This document shows, piece by piece, positions 54,925-63,528 of a stretch of 64,000 bases of DNA (position 1 is its first letter; every line of letters begins with the position of its first letter). The notes under the pieces are model-generated. The model searched no databases. It worked only from the letters and a program-made list of their open reading frames with translations, and had not been told where the DNA came from. Source of the DNA: Micromonospora_J zhanjiangensis (lineage in GTDB: Bacteria; Actinomycetota; Actinomycetes; Mycobacteriales; Micromonosporaceae); the NCBI RefSeq assembly GCF_042650605.1, contig NZ_JBHSBN010000006.1, positions 124,001 to 188,000 on the forward strand, in the 5' to 3' direction. Position numbers and translations under genes: made by a program.

Positions 54925-54955
54925 CCTGTGGATAACCCCGCGTGTCGTCCACAGG
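54925..54955. promoter_or_regulatory. Dyad of DnaA-box-like sites upstream of the DUF4192 gene
   Basis: TGTGGATAA (54927-54935) is the reverse complement of a perfect DnaA box, and TCGTCCACA (54945-54953) has one mismatch. They face each other inside CCTGTGGA...TCCACAGG. The pair lies 50 to 80 bases before the ATG at 55005. The site may be DnaA-bound or an operator for another dimer. Confidence 0.45.
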
Positions 54956-55004
54956 CGGTGACGGGTGGGTGGCGGACGGGTCACCGTCCGACCAGGCTGC
55001 CGGC

Positions 55005-56066
55005 ATGACCTCGACCGACCGGACCACGCTGGCCGTCCGTTCCCCCGCCGACCTGATCGCCGCCGTGCCCTTCCTGCTCGGCTTCCACCCGGCCGACAGC
55101 GTCGTGGTGGTGGCGCTGCGCGGCAAGCGGGTGGTCTTCGCCGCCCGGGCCGACCTGCCCGAACCGGGTGACCGGGCCGGCGCCGACACCGCGGCCGGCT
55201 ACCTCGCGGACGTGATCGGCCTGCAACGGGCCGACGCGGCGCTGGTTCTCGGGTACGGACCGGCCGAGCGGGTGACGCCGGTCATCGACACGGTCGGCAC
55301 GGCGGTGGACCTGGCCGGGCTGTGCGTCCTCGACCTGCTCCGGATCACCGACGGCCGGTACTGGTCCTACTGCTGCACGGATCCGGGCTGCTGCCCGCCG
55401 GACGGGGTGCCGTTCGACCCGTCCGCCAGCGAGGTGACCGCGACGGCCGTCTTCGCCGGTCAGGTGGCCCTGCCCGACCGGACCGCACTGGCCGCGCTGG
55501 TCGCGCCGGTCGAGGCGGCGGCCCGGGACGCGATGCGGCAGGCCACCGAGCGGGCCGAGGACCGCCTCGTCACCCTGCTGGACACCGCACCGGCCGGCGA
55601 TCTGCTCGGCGGCCGGGCGGTACGGGACGCCGGCGCGGCCGCGGTGCGCGCGGCGCTCGACCCGACCCGTGATCCGGCCGGGCTCAGCGACGACGAGGTG
55701 GCCTGGTTGAGCCTGCTGCTACGGCACATTCCGGTCCGCGACCACGCCTGGGAACACACCGACGGTGAGGAGCGGCACCTGGCGCTCTGGACGGACGTCC
55801 TGCGCCGGGCCGACCCCGAGCTGGCCGCCGCGCCGGGCTGTCTGCTCGCCTTCGCCGCCTGGCGGTGTGGGCAGGGCGCGTTGGCGGTGGTGGCCCTGGA
55901 ACGGGCCCTGGCGGCCCAGCCCGACTACTCGATGGCGCTGCTGTTGGACGACGTTCTCCGGCGCGGCGTGCAACCCTCGGCCCTGGGCGCCTGGCCCAAA
56001 CCGCCCGCGCCGGGCCCGCGCCGCCGCAGGTCCCGGCGCCGCCGTCAGCGCCGAGGCAGCGGTTGA
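55005..56066 (+). CDS. DUF4192 protein
   Basis: This 353-residue protein matches the actinobacterial DUF4192 family: an N-terminal LIAAVPFLLGFHPADSVVVVALRG, then LRITDGRYWSYCC-type motif with cysteines CCTDPGCCPPDG, and a helical second half with a TPR-like feel (GALAVVALERALAAQPDYSMALLL). The last 15 residues are an Arg-rich tail. The function is unknown. The ATG at 55005 starts the conserved domain. The dyad upstream is unusual. Confidence 0.86.
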   Translation: MTSTDRTTLAVRSPADLIAAVPFLLGFHPADSVVVVALRGKRVVFAARADLPEPGDRAGADTAAGYLADVIGLQRADAALVLGYGPAERVTPVIDTVGTAVDLAGLCVLDLLRITDGRYWSYCCTDPGCCPPDGVPFDPSASEVTATAVFAGQVALPDRTALAALVAPVEAAARDAMRQATERAEDRLVTLLDTAPAGDLLGGRAVRDAGAAAVRAALDPTRDPAGLSDDEVAWLSLLLRHIPVRDHAWEHTDGEERHLALWTDVLRRADPELAAAPGCLLAFAAWRCGQGALAVVALERALAAQPDYSMALLLDDVLRRGVQPSALGAWPKPPAPGPRRRRSRRRRQRRGSG

Positions 56067-56084
56067 CCCGGTAGCGGCCCGGCT

Positions 56085-56126
56085 GCCGACCGGTGCCAAC
56101 CGGCTGGTCGACCGGTGCCGGTCGGC
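56085..56126. terminator. Hairpin between DUF4192 gene and fdhD
   Basis: GCCGACCGG (56085-56093) pairs with CCGGTCGGC (56118-56126) between convergent genes; the loop is 24 bases. Confidence 0.4.
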
Positions 56127-56144
56127 GGTCGGCCCGGCGAGGTG

Positions 56145-57008
56145 TCAGGTCGTGATGCGTTCGGGGCCCGCGTAGACGTTCATGGTGCGGCCCCGGAGGA
56201 AACCGACGAGCGTCATCCCCGCCTCGGCGGCCAGGTCGGCGGCGAGCGTGCTCGGGGCGGAGACCGCCGCCAGCACCGGAATGCCGGCCATCCACGCCTT
56301 CTGGGTCAGCTCGAAACTGGCCCGCCCGGAGACCAGCAGGACGTGTTCCCGCAACGGCAGCCGGGCATCCCGGACGGCCCAGCCCACCACCTTGTCCACC
56401 GCGTTGTGCCGGCCCACGTCCTCCCGCAGCACCACCAGCTCGCCCCCGGTGGTGAACAACCCCGCGGCGTGCAGCCCGCCGGTGCGGTCGAACCCCCGCT
56501 GCGCGGCACGCAGCCGGTCCGGCAGGTCCGCCAGGGTCGCGGCCGGCAGGCGTACCGGGTCGGTGGCCACGTCGTACTGCGAGCGGGTGCGGACGGCGTC
56601 GATGCTCGCCTTGCCGCAGATCCCGCACGAACTGGTGGTGTAGAAGTTCCGGGCCGGATCGGTGGCCGGCTCCGGCACGCCCGGCGCCAGCACCACGTCG
56701 ACCACGTTGTAGGTGTTCGGCGCGTTGTCGCCGGCGCAGAGCTGGGCGGTCGACACGTCCTGCGCCGACCGGATCAGCCCCTCGGTGAGCAGGAACCCGA
56801 TGGCCAGGTCCAGATCGTCGCCGGGGGTACGCATGGTCACCGCGAGCGGTCGCCGCCGGCCCGGTCCGGGCGGACCGACCCGGATCTCCAGCGGCTCCTC
56901 GGTGGCCAGGGTGTCCGGCCGGCGCACCGCCGCCGCCCCGCCGTCGCCGTTCACGGCGGCGTCCAGGTCGATCCGGAGCACCCGCCGCCGATCACTGGCC
57001 CGTCCCAT
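56145..57008 (-). CDS. fdhD: Formate dehydrogenase sulfurtransferase FdhD
   Basis: This 287-residue protein passes sulfur from IscS to the molybdenum cofactor of formate dehydrogenase. The CxxC site SSCGICGK near residue 130 is intact, with FLLTEGLIRSA, DVGRHNAVDKVVGWA and SGRASFELTQKAWMAGIPVL. Starts at 57008 and 57017 are both possible; AGGA is better placed for 57008. It diverges from mobA, placing two Moco genes on one promoter region. The formate dehydrogenase itself is not in the window. Confidence 0.93.
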   Translation of the reverse strand: MGRASDRRRVLRIDLDAAVNGDGGAAAVRRPDTLATEEPLEIRVGPPGPGRRRPLAVTMRTPGDDLDLAIGFLLTEGLIRSAQDVSTAQLCAGDNAPNTYNVVDVVLAPGVPEPATDPARNFYTTSSCGICGKASIDAVRTRSQYDVATDPVRLPAATLADLPDRLRAAQRGFDRTGGLHAAGLFTTGGELVVLREDVGRHNAVDKVVGWAVRDARLPLREHVLLVSGRASFELTQKAWMAGIPVLAAVSAPSTLAADLAAEAGMTLVGFLRGRTMNVYAGPERITT

Positions 57009-57098
57009 GCTCCCCATCCTGCCCCGCCCGCACCGGTCCCGCCCGATCGGGCGGAACACCCGTCCGGCACTGGGCTCGTCCCTGGCTACCGTGGGCGG

Positions 57099-57698
57099 GT
57101 GGAGCGATACGCGGTCGTGGTGTTGGCCGGTGGTGCGGCCCGCCGGATGGGCGGGGCGGACAAGCCCGCCGTACCGGTCGGCGGCCGGCCGATGCGCGAC
57201 CGGGTCCTGGCCGCCGTCGCCGACGCCACCCCTCGGGTCGTGGTGGGCCCGCCGACGACCCTCCCGCCCGGCGTGCTGTCGACCCGGGAGGAACCGGCCG
57301 GCGGTGGGCCGGTCGCCGCCGTCGCCGCCGGACTCGCACTGGTCGACCCGGGTACGCCCGTGGTCGCCGTGCTCGCCGCCGACCTTCCACTGCTCACCAC
57401 CGAGGCGGTCGGCACCCTGCGGCAGGTCCTGGCCGGCCCGGTCCTGGACGGGGCGTGTTTGGTCGACGACCGGGGGCGCCGGCAGTTCCTCTGCGGAGTG
57501 TGGCGACAGGCGGCGTTGCGCTCGGCGCTGGACCGGTGCCGGGCCGGTCGGGGCGGCACCCTCACCGGTGCAGCGATGCGCGGCCTGCTGGCCGACCTGC
57601 GGGTGGCCGACGTGCCCTGGACCGCATCCGGACCACCGCCGTGGTTCGATTGCGACACGGATGACGACGTACGCCGCGCGGAAGGCTGGAGCCGTTGA
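57099..57698 (+). CDS. mobA: Molybdenum cofactor guanylyltransferase
   Basis: This 199-residue nucleotidyltransferase has VVLAGGAARRMGGADKP at the N-terminus (LAGG...MGxxK), EEPAGGGPVAAVAAGLAL and AADLPLLTTE, the GTP and metal motifs. It turns Mo-molybdopterin into the guanine dinucleotide form used by formate dehydrogenases. The GTG at 57099 is the family start. Its stop overlaps the next gene by TTGA. Confidence 0.92.
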   Translation: MERYAVVVLAGGAARRMGGADKPAVPVGGRPMRDRVLAAVADATPRVVVGPPTTLPPGVLSTREEPAGGGPVAAVAAGLALVDPGTPVVAVLAADLPLLTTEAVGTLRQVLAGPVLDGACLVDDRGRRQFLCGVWRQAALRSALDRCRAGRGGTLTGAAMRGLLADLRVADVPWTASGPPPWFDCDTDDDVRRAEGWSR

Positions 57699-57985
57699 AC
57701 GAGCTGGACCGCTGGTTGGCCGCGGCCCGGGCCGAACTCGGCCTCGACGCCGACGAGATCCCGACAACGCTGGTGCTCGACGTGGCCCGGGACGTGGCCC
57801 ACCAGGTGCTGCGTCCGGGCGCGCCGGTCACGGCGTACCTGCTCGGGCTGGCCGTCGGTCGCGGCGCCGACCCGGCGGAGGCGGCGGCGAAGCTGACCGC
57901 CCTGGCCCGGGACTGGACGGCCGACTCGGCCGCCGGAGACCTGGACCCGGCACACCACACCCGCCCGCCGGGCCCCACGGCCTGA
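57695..57985 (+). CDS. DUF6457 protein, coupled to mobA
   Basis: This 96-residue protein starts at a TTG overlapping the mobA stop. It is mainly helical, with LDRWLAAARAELGLD and VLDVARDVAHQVLRPGAPVTAYLLGLAVGRG. DUF6457 proteins follow or are fused to MobA in actinobacteria, so a role in Mo-cofactor maturation is likely but unproven. Confidence 0.8.
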   Translation: MNELDRWLAAARAELGLDADEIPTTLVLDVARDVAHQVLRPGAPVTAYLLGLAVGRGADPAEAAAKLTALARDWTADSAAGDLDPAHHTRPPGPTA

Positions 57986-58112
57986 CCCGACCGGGACGCC
58001 GGCCCGAGCATGGATGATGGGCAGGTTGGTTGAGTGCAGTTCGTGCTGCTGGAGCGACAAGAACTGTGCACGGCATGGCCCGCCGACCAACGGTGTCGCG
58101 TCAATGCTCAGA

Positions 58113-58160
58113 GTTTGTGCGCATCCAGTGCGGTCCCGGTGACACCAGATGCGCACAAAC
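58113..58160. terminator. Long-armed hairpin between DUF6457 gene and accessory operon
   Basis: GTTTGTGCGCATC (58113-58125) and its exact reverse complement (58148-58160) flank a 22-base loop between convergent genes. It may be a bidirectional terminator. Confidence 0.55.
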
Positions 58161-58172
58161 CGTGGGCAGCGG

Positions 58173-58683
58173 TCAGGCGGGTGTCAGGTCCAGGAGGGCG
58201 ATCGCCGCTGGTAGGTCGGGAGCGCTGGCGAGCAGGTGAGCACCGTCGTCGTCATGCCGGTGGAGGGCGCAGCCCGACCGGTCGACGCGTACGGTGAGGA
58301 GTTCGCCGGGAAAGTGGTGCGCGAGCCGCGCGATGAGCTCGCCCGGCGCGGCGACCGGCCGGGGGAACGGCGTCTGTGGGACCGGGATCGGCTGGTGCGG
58401 GTTGGCCGGCACGCTCGCAGCGAGCGCGAGTTCGAGGAATTCCAGGCAATAGGCGACCGCCGCGGCCAGGCTCGGTTGGTGCGGCGAATTGACCCGGTAT
58501 GCCGGCAGGTCCGGGGCGGCGACCTCGACCCGCCAGCACACGCCGTTGGCGGGCTGTTCCGGCCGAGGAAGACCTGCCAACCGTCGAGACCCCAGCGCCC
58601 CAACGACGCCGCGACCAACGCGTCCCGGCGGTCCGGGGGCAGGTCGGGCCGCCACTCCCGGGGCAGCGACAGGACCCCGTCAT
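58173..58683 (-). pseudogene. Frameshifted gene for a small unknown protein
   Basis: Coding-like sequence runs through three frames here. Starting at the ATG 58681-58683, which overlaps the previous stop as ATGA, the frame reads MTG and then needs one extra base in the G run (58675-58678) to continue VLSLPREWRPDLPPD. Near 58553 it again needs one G (CCCGCC for CCCGGCC) to pass from FLGRNSP into ANGVCWRVEVAAPDLPAYRV. With both bases restored it would be 170 residues. Both changes are loss of one G in GC-rich runs, so either the gene is dead or the assembly has errors. The protein family is not recognised. Confidence 0.62.
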
Positions 58684-59066
58684 GAAACGGTGAGCGCCGT
58701 GGCGCCGACCGCGTCGGCCAGCTGCCGGACGACCGGTGCGAGGGCGATTTCCCAGCCACCTCGGGACGCCGGCCGCGGCTCGACCCCACCGGGCGTGAGG
58801 CTGGCCGAGGCAACGGCGCCGGTGTCGGCGTTGACCACGGTGAGGACGAGCTGCGCCCGGCGTACGCCCCGCTGGCCGCAGTGGTGACACGCATTGGCCA
58901 CGGTGCCGTCACCCCGGCAGAGTTCGCAGTCGCGGTACGGCTTCCGCTCGGCACGCTGATCGGCCTCGACCAGGAACCGATCACCGCGGGAAACACACCC
59001 GCACGTACCGAGCGTGAAGGTCAGGCCCTGGCAGTGCGCACAGGTCACCACGGTCGGCCCGGTCAT
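58680..59066 (-). CDS. DnaJ-type cysteine-rich zinc protein, unknown role
   Basis: This 128-residue protein has several CxxC pairs (VTCAHCQG, GTCGC, DCELCRGDG, ACHHCGQRG) like the zinc centre of DnaJ. A beta-rich part follows, LVLTVVNADTGAVASASL, and the end is RQLADAVGATALTVS. Its ATG at 59064-59066 overlaps the upstream stop and its stop overlaps the next start, so three genes are chained. The role is unknown. Confidence 0.65.
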   Translation of the reverse strand: MTGPTVVTCAHCQGLTFTLGTCGCVSRGDRFLVEADQRAERKPYRDCELCRGDGTVANACHHCGQRGVRRAQLVLTVVNADTGAVASASLTPGGVEPRPASRGGWEIALAPVVRQLADAVGATALTVS

Positions 59067-59308
59067 CGCCGTACCCGTGCCGCGCAGACCGACTCGTGCT
59101 CCGCCCGCAGCGCGCACCGCCGGCCGCCGTCGAGCAGTCGATCGCAGTAGACCCGATGCCGTACGTCCTGCTCATCCTCCTGCGACACGGTGGTCTCGCC
59201 GGGATCGAGTGGGGCCAGGAAGGTCAGCGCCCGCACCGCGGTGCGGGCCAGGATCCGGGCGTGGGCCAGGCTGGTCACACTCGCCGGCAGATGGATGACG
59301 TAGCGCAT
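59063..59308 (-). CDS. Small protein heading the accessory operon
   Basis: This 81-residue protein reads MRYVIHLPASVTSLAHARILA, then a helical part and CDRLLDGGRRCALRAEHESVC with three cysteines. It starts at the ATG 59306-59308 with GGAAAGGAACC some distance upstream and ends in an ATGA overlap. I do not recognise the family. It is the first gene after the divergent promoter region with the GntR gene. Confidence 0.55.
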   Translation of the reverse strand: MRYVIHLPASVTSLAHARILARTAVRALTFLAPLDPGETTVSQEDEQDVRHRVYCDRLLDGGRRCALRAEHESVCAARVRR

Positions 59309-59694
59309 GTGCGGGGGCGGTTCCTTTCCGCTCGACGACCTCGCTTCTCGGTTGTGCTGGATGGGGCGGCCCCGCCGTCTCGGGCCCGGCGGGGCCACCC
59401 CGCCCCACCCACCCGCAGCCATTCCCGGCGAGTACGGACGAACAGGGCCGCTTGCTGATGGGTCGGGACGGGCAACTGGGAGAACGCCGACCGTCCCGAC
59501 CAACGTGGTGAGTGTCGCCAGCACGAGGTGCCAACCAGCCGCAGGCGCTCCATCACCTTCAGTGAAGCTAGCGACCTGCAGTACCTACATCAAAACCCTC
59601 AAAAGCATCACCTATGTCAAATGCGGTACATGCGTTGCCTACGTCGGTGCGATGATCGATACTGGTCGGGCCAACCGACCGCAGGGGATCCGTC
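59309..59694. other. Divergent promoter region between accessory operon and GntR gene
   Basis: This 386-base gap is less GC-rich than the rest, mainly in 59540-59690. Related short words recur there: CTACATC, CTATGTC, GTACATG and CTACGTC. They could be sites for the GntR protein. No gene was recognised. Confidence 0.5.
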
Positions 59695-59919
59695 GTGCCT
59701 ATTCCGCCGACCATGGATGAGTTGATCGCCGACCTCATCAGTCGTATTGACAGCGGCGAGTTCGAGCCCGGCTCGCAGCTGCCATCGGGTCAGCAACTTG
59801 CCGATCACTATGATGTTTCGCCTTCGACCGTTCAACGCGCAGTGGCCACCCTGCGGAAACGTGGACTCTTGGTCGGTCGTCCAGGTCGGGGCGTCTTCGT
59901 TGCCGAGTCCAGGCGATAG
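59695..59919 (+). CDS. Minimal GntR-type DNA-binding protein
   Basis: This 74-residue protein is only a GntR winged helix: ISRIDSGEFEPGSQLPSGQQLADHYDVSPSTVQRAVATLRKRGLL and the wing VGRPGRGVFVAESR. No effector domain follows, so it may act constitutively or sense nothing directly. The GTG at 59695 has AGGGG eight bases upstream. It is divergent from the three-gene operon and likely regulates it. Such tiny GntR proteins are frequent in actinobacterial mobile elements. Confidence 0.82.
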   Translation: MPIPPTMDELIADLISRIDSGEFEPGSQLPSGQQLADHYDVSPSTVQRAVATLRKRGLLVGRPGRGVFVAESRR

Positions 59920-59935
59920 CTCGACGCTGTGGTTC

Positions 59936-60001
59936 CAGCAGTTTCCCCGACAATGCTGCCTCCTCATCGGTGGGTTACAGCAAGTTCCCCGACATTGCCG
60001 C
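59936..60001. repeat. Pair of imperfect direct repeats after the GntR gene
   Basis: CAGCAGTTTCCCCGACAATGCTGCC (59936-59960 in full) and a close copy at 59978-60001 share 20 or more positions with a period of 42. The first copy also has CAGCA/TGCTG ends. They may be leftovers of a mobile element or regulator sites. Confidence 0.55.
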
Positions 60002-60139
60002 TTCGCCGCCGTTAGAGGAGTCGGTGCCGGAGTTCGGGTATGACCGGAGCGGGTGTCGGGTAGCTGTCGATGGGGGTCCGGGCCGTCCCGTTCCGGCGGG
60101 TCGCTGGGTAGGGTGTGGGCTCGACGGACGGAGGCGATC

Positions 60140-61300
60140 ATGACGGCAGAGAACACCACGGCGCCCGGCGCCGGGCGCGGCCCGGTCGAATCGTCCGAGC
60201 CGAAGCAGGCCGAATCGTCCCAGCCGAAACAGGTCGAGCCGTCCGAGGCGCACGAGCTGATCCTGCTCGACGAGCCCAGCAACGCCGACCTGCGCGGCAA
60301 GGTGATCGAGGCGTGGCAGGAGTTCGCCCGGGCGCTGGCCGGTTGCCTGCGTACCCTGCCGACCGGCGCGAACATCGAGCTCACCCTGGACCCGACCGCC
60401 TCCGGCACCGGGGACGCCGTCTACTCGGTCAGCGTGGAGGTCGGCGCGGACGGGCAGATCGGCGCTCGGGCCGTCGGCAACGCCGTACTGCCGGCCGGGT
60501 TCCGGTTGGACCGGGCGGCGGTGGCCGACATGGTGGCTCTGGGGTGGTCGCCGCCCGGGGTGATCGCCGGCAGCGGCGAGCACTTCGGCCTGCGCGGCAG
60601 CACCGGCGACGCCGGAAAGCTGGCCACCACCATTTCCCGCACCCTGCGGGACGTGTACGGGGCGCCGCATCCCGCCTTCCTGGTGTACCTGGCGCACGAC
60701 GCGCGGGACGAGACGCTCCCGGTCGCGCCGCTCGGCACCGCCCGGGCCGAGGTCGCGCCGGACGAGAACTTCGAGGCGGACCTGGACGAGGCGTTGGCGG
60801 CCGCGGCCCTCGCCACCGACGGCGACGACGACGAGGTGCTGAGCCTGGACGAGCGGGTACGCACCGTGGTCTCGGCGATGCTCAAGTCGGAGCCGGAGAG
60901 GCTCCAGGTGGATTCGGACGGCGACATCAACATCCGGGCCGGCTCGGCGATGGTCTTCGTCCGGGTACGGGACAACCCGCCGCTGGTGGACGTCTTCTCG
61001 CCGGTGCTGACCGAGATCGAGCCGACCGAGCAGCTCTACGTGAAGCTGTCCGAGCTGACCAACCGGATGCCGATCGGTCGGCTCTACTGCACCCAGGACA
61101 CCGTCTGGGCCTCGATCCCGGTCTTCGGCCGGAACTTCCAGGCGACCCACCTGATGCTCGCCGTCCAGGTGATGACCGGCCTGGCCGACGAGCTGGACGA
61201 CCGGTTGCTCGGTGAGTTCGGCGGCAAGCGGTTCTTCGGCGAGGGCGACAAGCCGGCACACCGCGACCCCGGTGAACACCGCACCGGCATGTACCTCTAG
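60140..61300 (+). CDS. YbjN/CesT-like domain protein
   Basis: This 386-residue protein has a charged leader of about 35 residues, and two alpha/beta parts: one near 40-190 and a second near 245-350 with RLQVDSDGDINIRAGSAMVFVRV and LYVKLSELTNRMPIGRLYC, the YbjN pattern (T3SS-chaperone-like fold). An acidic patch separates them. GGAGG lies six bases before the ATG. The function in actinobacteria is unknown; a chaperone-like role is only suggested by fold. Confidence 0.8.
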   Translation: MTAENTTAPGAGRGPVESSEPKQAESSQPKQVEPSEAHELILLDEPSNADLRGKVIEAWQEFARALAGCLRTLPTGANIELTLDPTASGTGDAVYSVSVEVGADGQIGARAVGNAVLPAGFRLDRAAVADMVALGWSPPGVIAGSGEHFGLRGSTGDAGKLATTISRTLRDVYGAPHPAFLVYLAHDARDETLPVAPLGTARAEVAPDENFEADLDEALAAAALATDGDDDEVLSLDERVRTVVSAMLKSEPERLQVDSDGDINIRAGSAMVFVRVRDNPPLVDVFSPVLTEIEPTEQLYVKLSELTNRMPIGRLYCTQDTVWASIPVFGRNFQATHLMLAVQVMTGLADELDDRLLGEFGGKRFFGEGDKPAHRDPGEHRTGMYL

Positions 61301-61306
61301 GGATGT

Positions 61307-61344
61307 TGGCGCGAAACGGCCCTTCCGTGGGCCGCTCCGCGCCA
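61307..61344. terminator. Two-tier hairpin between YbjN-like and beta-propeller genes
   Basis: Outer arms TGGCGCG (61307-61313) and CGCGCCA (61338-61344) enclose an inner GGCCC/GGGCC stem. The flanking genes are convergent. Confidence 0.65.
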
Positions 61345-61376
61345 GGATATTGCCGCCACCGGCCGGATGGGTGGGG

Positions 61377-63449
61377 TCAGGTCAGGGGGAGCCAGGTGAG
61401 GGGGCGGAGGGTGGTCAGGTCGTTGGCCTGCAGGGCCTGACCGGAGAGGGTCCACAGGGTGCCGCCGATCACCAACGAGCGACGGATGCTGCCCCCGTCC
61501 CATCCGCTGGCCTCGGCCGCCGGGTGGTTCACCGTGCCCACCTCGGTGATGCCGGTGTCGGTCACCCGCAGCGCCGTGACGCCACCGGGGCGTCCCGACG
61601 GGCCGCCGGTAGGCACCACCAGCAAGCCGGTGGCCGGCCAGTAGAGGAAGGCGTGCGGTTCCCGCTCCGCTTCCGACCACGGGCTGTCGAGTTGGTGGCG
61701 GGCGAGTTGGACGGGCCGGGTCGGGTCCCGCACGTCGAACAGGGAGACCTGGGTGCCCCGTACCTGGCCCGTGGCGGACGCCTCCTGCCCGATGCCGAGC
61801 AGGCGGTCACCGTCCAGCGGGTGCAGGTAGCTGGAGTAGCCGCTGATCTTCAGCTCGCCGGTCACCCGGGGCGCGGCCGGATCGCGCAGGTCGAGGGTGT
61901 AGAGCGGATCGGTCTGCCGGAAGGTCACCACGTATCCGACCGGGCCGTCGAACCGTACCGACTGGATCCGTTCGCCCTTGCCGAGTCCGGTGACCCGGCC
62001 CGTCTCCCGCAGCGTGCCGCCGTCGGTGCTCAGCACGTACACGGTGGAGCTGGAGGTCGGGCTCGGGCCCCAGGTGACGCCGGTGGTGGTGGCGACCCGG
62101 AGGTGGCCGTTCCAGGCCGAGAGGGCGTACTGGTTGATCAACCAGCCGGGCACCTTGGCGGAGGTGACGTAGCGCGGCGGCCCGGGTCTCGACACGTCGA
62201 AGCGGTGGATCAGGGTCCGCTGTTCCGCAGACCAGTTGGCGGGTGCGACCTTCGGAGCGTCACCACGGGAGCCAGGTCCCGCTTCCGGAACGGCCGGCGG
62301 AAAGGACCGCCACCGGTCGTCGCTGGCGACGTAGAGTTCGCCGGCCGTGCCGTAGACGGTGTTGCCGTCGGCGAGCACCGTCGCCGGGTCGCCGTCGGTG
62401 AGCGCCGTCGCCGCCAGATCGAAGCTGAGTACGGTGACCAGAGTGGCGCCCGAGTACTCGTCCGGCCGGCTGAGCCGCTCGCACGGCACCCGGCCGGTGC
62501 TGGTCCGCCCGCCCGCGGTCACCTGGTACCGGGGCAGCCAGTCCGCCACCGTGGAACGGTCGATGACGGCCCGGTTGGCGGCGATCCGGCCGGCGTCGTC
62601 GCCGTCCGGTCGGGCCGGGAAGATCAGCCGTGGCGCGGACCGGACGACGACCCGCGCGGTGCCGTCGACCTGGCGGGCGTCCAGCACGGTGCCGTCGGTG
62701 CGGTACTCGCCGAGCACCTTCGGCGCGCCGGTCAGCTCCACCAGGACCAGCCGGGGACCGGTGATCTGGTCCGGGCCCGGTGGGTCGACCGGCGGCACGG
62801 GCTTGCTCACACCACTGCCGGGCCCGGCGGGAGCGGGCCTGATCGCCGGGCCGGCCGCTCCGCCCGCCGGCCGGGCGACGCCGGCCGGTCGGCCGGCGCT
62901 CGACACGAGCACCAGCGCCCGGTCGCCGTGCAGCAGCAGGTCGACCGCCTGGTAGCGGATCGGGTCGGCCGGCCCGGTGGTGAGGTCCAGCCGCCCGGTC
63001 ACCCGCCGGGCCACCGGATCCACCACCCGCAGTACGCCCCGCTGGACCGTGACGATCCGCCGACCGTCAGTCTTTACCAGGTCCGGCTCGTCCACCCCGG
63101 CCTCGTGCACCGTGGTGGTCGAGTGCCCGGCTTCGGCGGGCGCCGGTCGGGCGGCACCGGCGGGCGCCGCCTCGGCGGCGTCCTTCGCGATGCCGGTCCG
63201 GGCCCCGCCGGCGATCACATCTGCGCCGTCCGCGCCCGGCAGTCCCCACGGCGTCACCGCCGCCTTCGCGGCGGCCCGCAGCCCGGCCAGCGCGTCGGCG
63301 CACGAGTCGAAGGCGACCAGGCGTAGCGCGGGCGCGGGTGAGCCGACCGTGGTCGGTCGGTCCGCGGTGCAGCCGGCCAGCACGGTCAGCGTGCCGACGA
63401 GTGTGACACCGACGGCCCGCGCCCGCCGGTTCCCCCATGCCGAAGTCAT
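61377..63449 (-). CDS. Beta-propeller lipoprotein
   Basis: This 690-residue protein has a lipobox LTVLAGC near residue 27, which makes it a membrane-anchored lipoprotein. Repeated blade-like segments resemble the Beta_propel family (PF09826): VDEPDLVKTDGRRIVTV, AVILDAR-type blades, LWVATTT-like strands, and a C-terminal DDRLLGIG/EPHAFLYWP/LLVVP run. Pro/Gly-rich inserts lie near 185-225. The cargo is unknown. A CCACAG-C-CTGTGG dyad at 63483-63495 lies just before its start. Confidence 0.85.
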   Translation of the reverse strand: MTSAWGNRRARAVGVTLVGTLTVLAGCTADRPTTVGSPAPALRLVAFDSCADALAGLRAAAKAAVTPWGLPGADGADVIAGGARTGIAKDAAEAAPAGAARPAPAEAGHSTTTVHEAGVDEPDLVKTDGRRIVTVQRGVLRVVDPVARRVTGRLDLTTGPADPIRYQAVDLLLHGDRALVLVSSAGRPAGVARPAGGAAGPAIRPAPAGPGSGVSKPVPPVDPPGPDQITGPRLVLVELTGAPKVLGEYRTDGTVLDARQVDGTARVVVRSAPRLIFPARPDGDDAGRIAANRAVIDRSTVADWLPRYQVTAGGRTSTGRVPCERLSRPDEYSGATLVTVLSFDLAATALTDGDPATVLADGNTVYGTAGELYVASDDRWRSFPPAVPEAGPGSRGDAPKVAPANWSAEQRTLIHRFDVSRPGPPRYVTSAKVPGWLINQYALSAWNGHLRVATTTGVTWGPSPTSSSTVYVLSTDGGTLRETGRVTGLGKGERIQSVRFDGPVGYVVTFRQTDPLYTLDLRDPAAPRVTGELKISGYSSYLHPLDGDRLLGIGQEASATGQVRGTQVSLFDVRDPTRPVQLARHQLDSPWSEAEREPHAFLYWPATGLLVVPTGGPSGRPGGVTALRVTDTGITEVGTVNHPAAEASGWDGGSIRRSLVIGGTLWTLSGQALQANDLTTLRPLTWLPLT

Positions 63450-63528
63450 GCCGGGTTGGACGACGACAGTCCCGGCGACGTTCCACAGCCTGTGGATGGA
63501 ACATGTGTACGACGGGTCGAGTCGCTGC

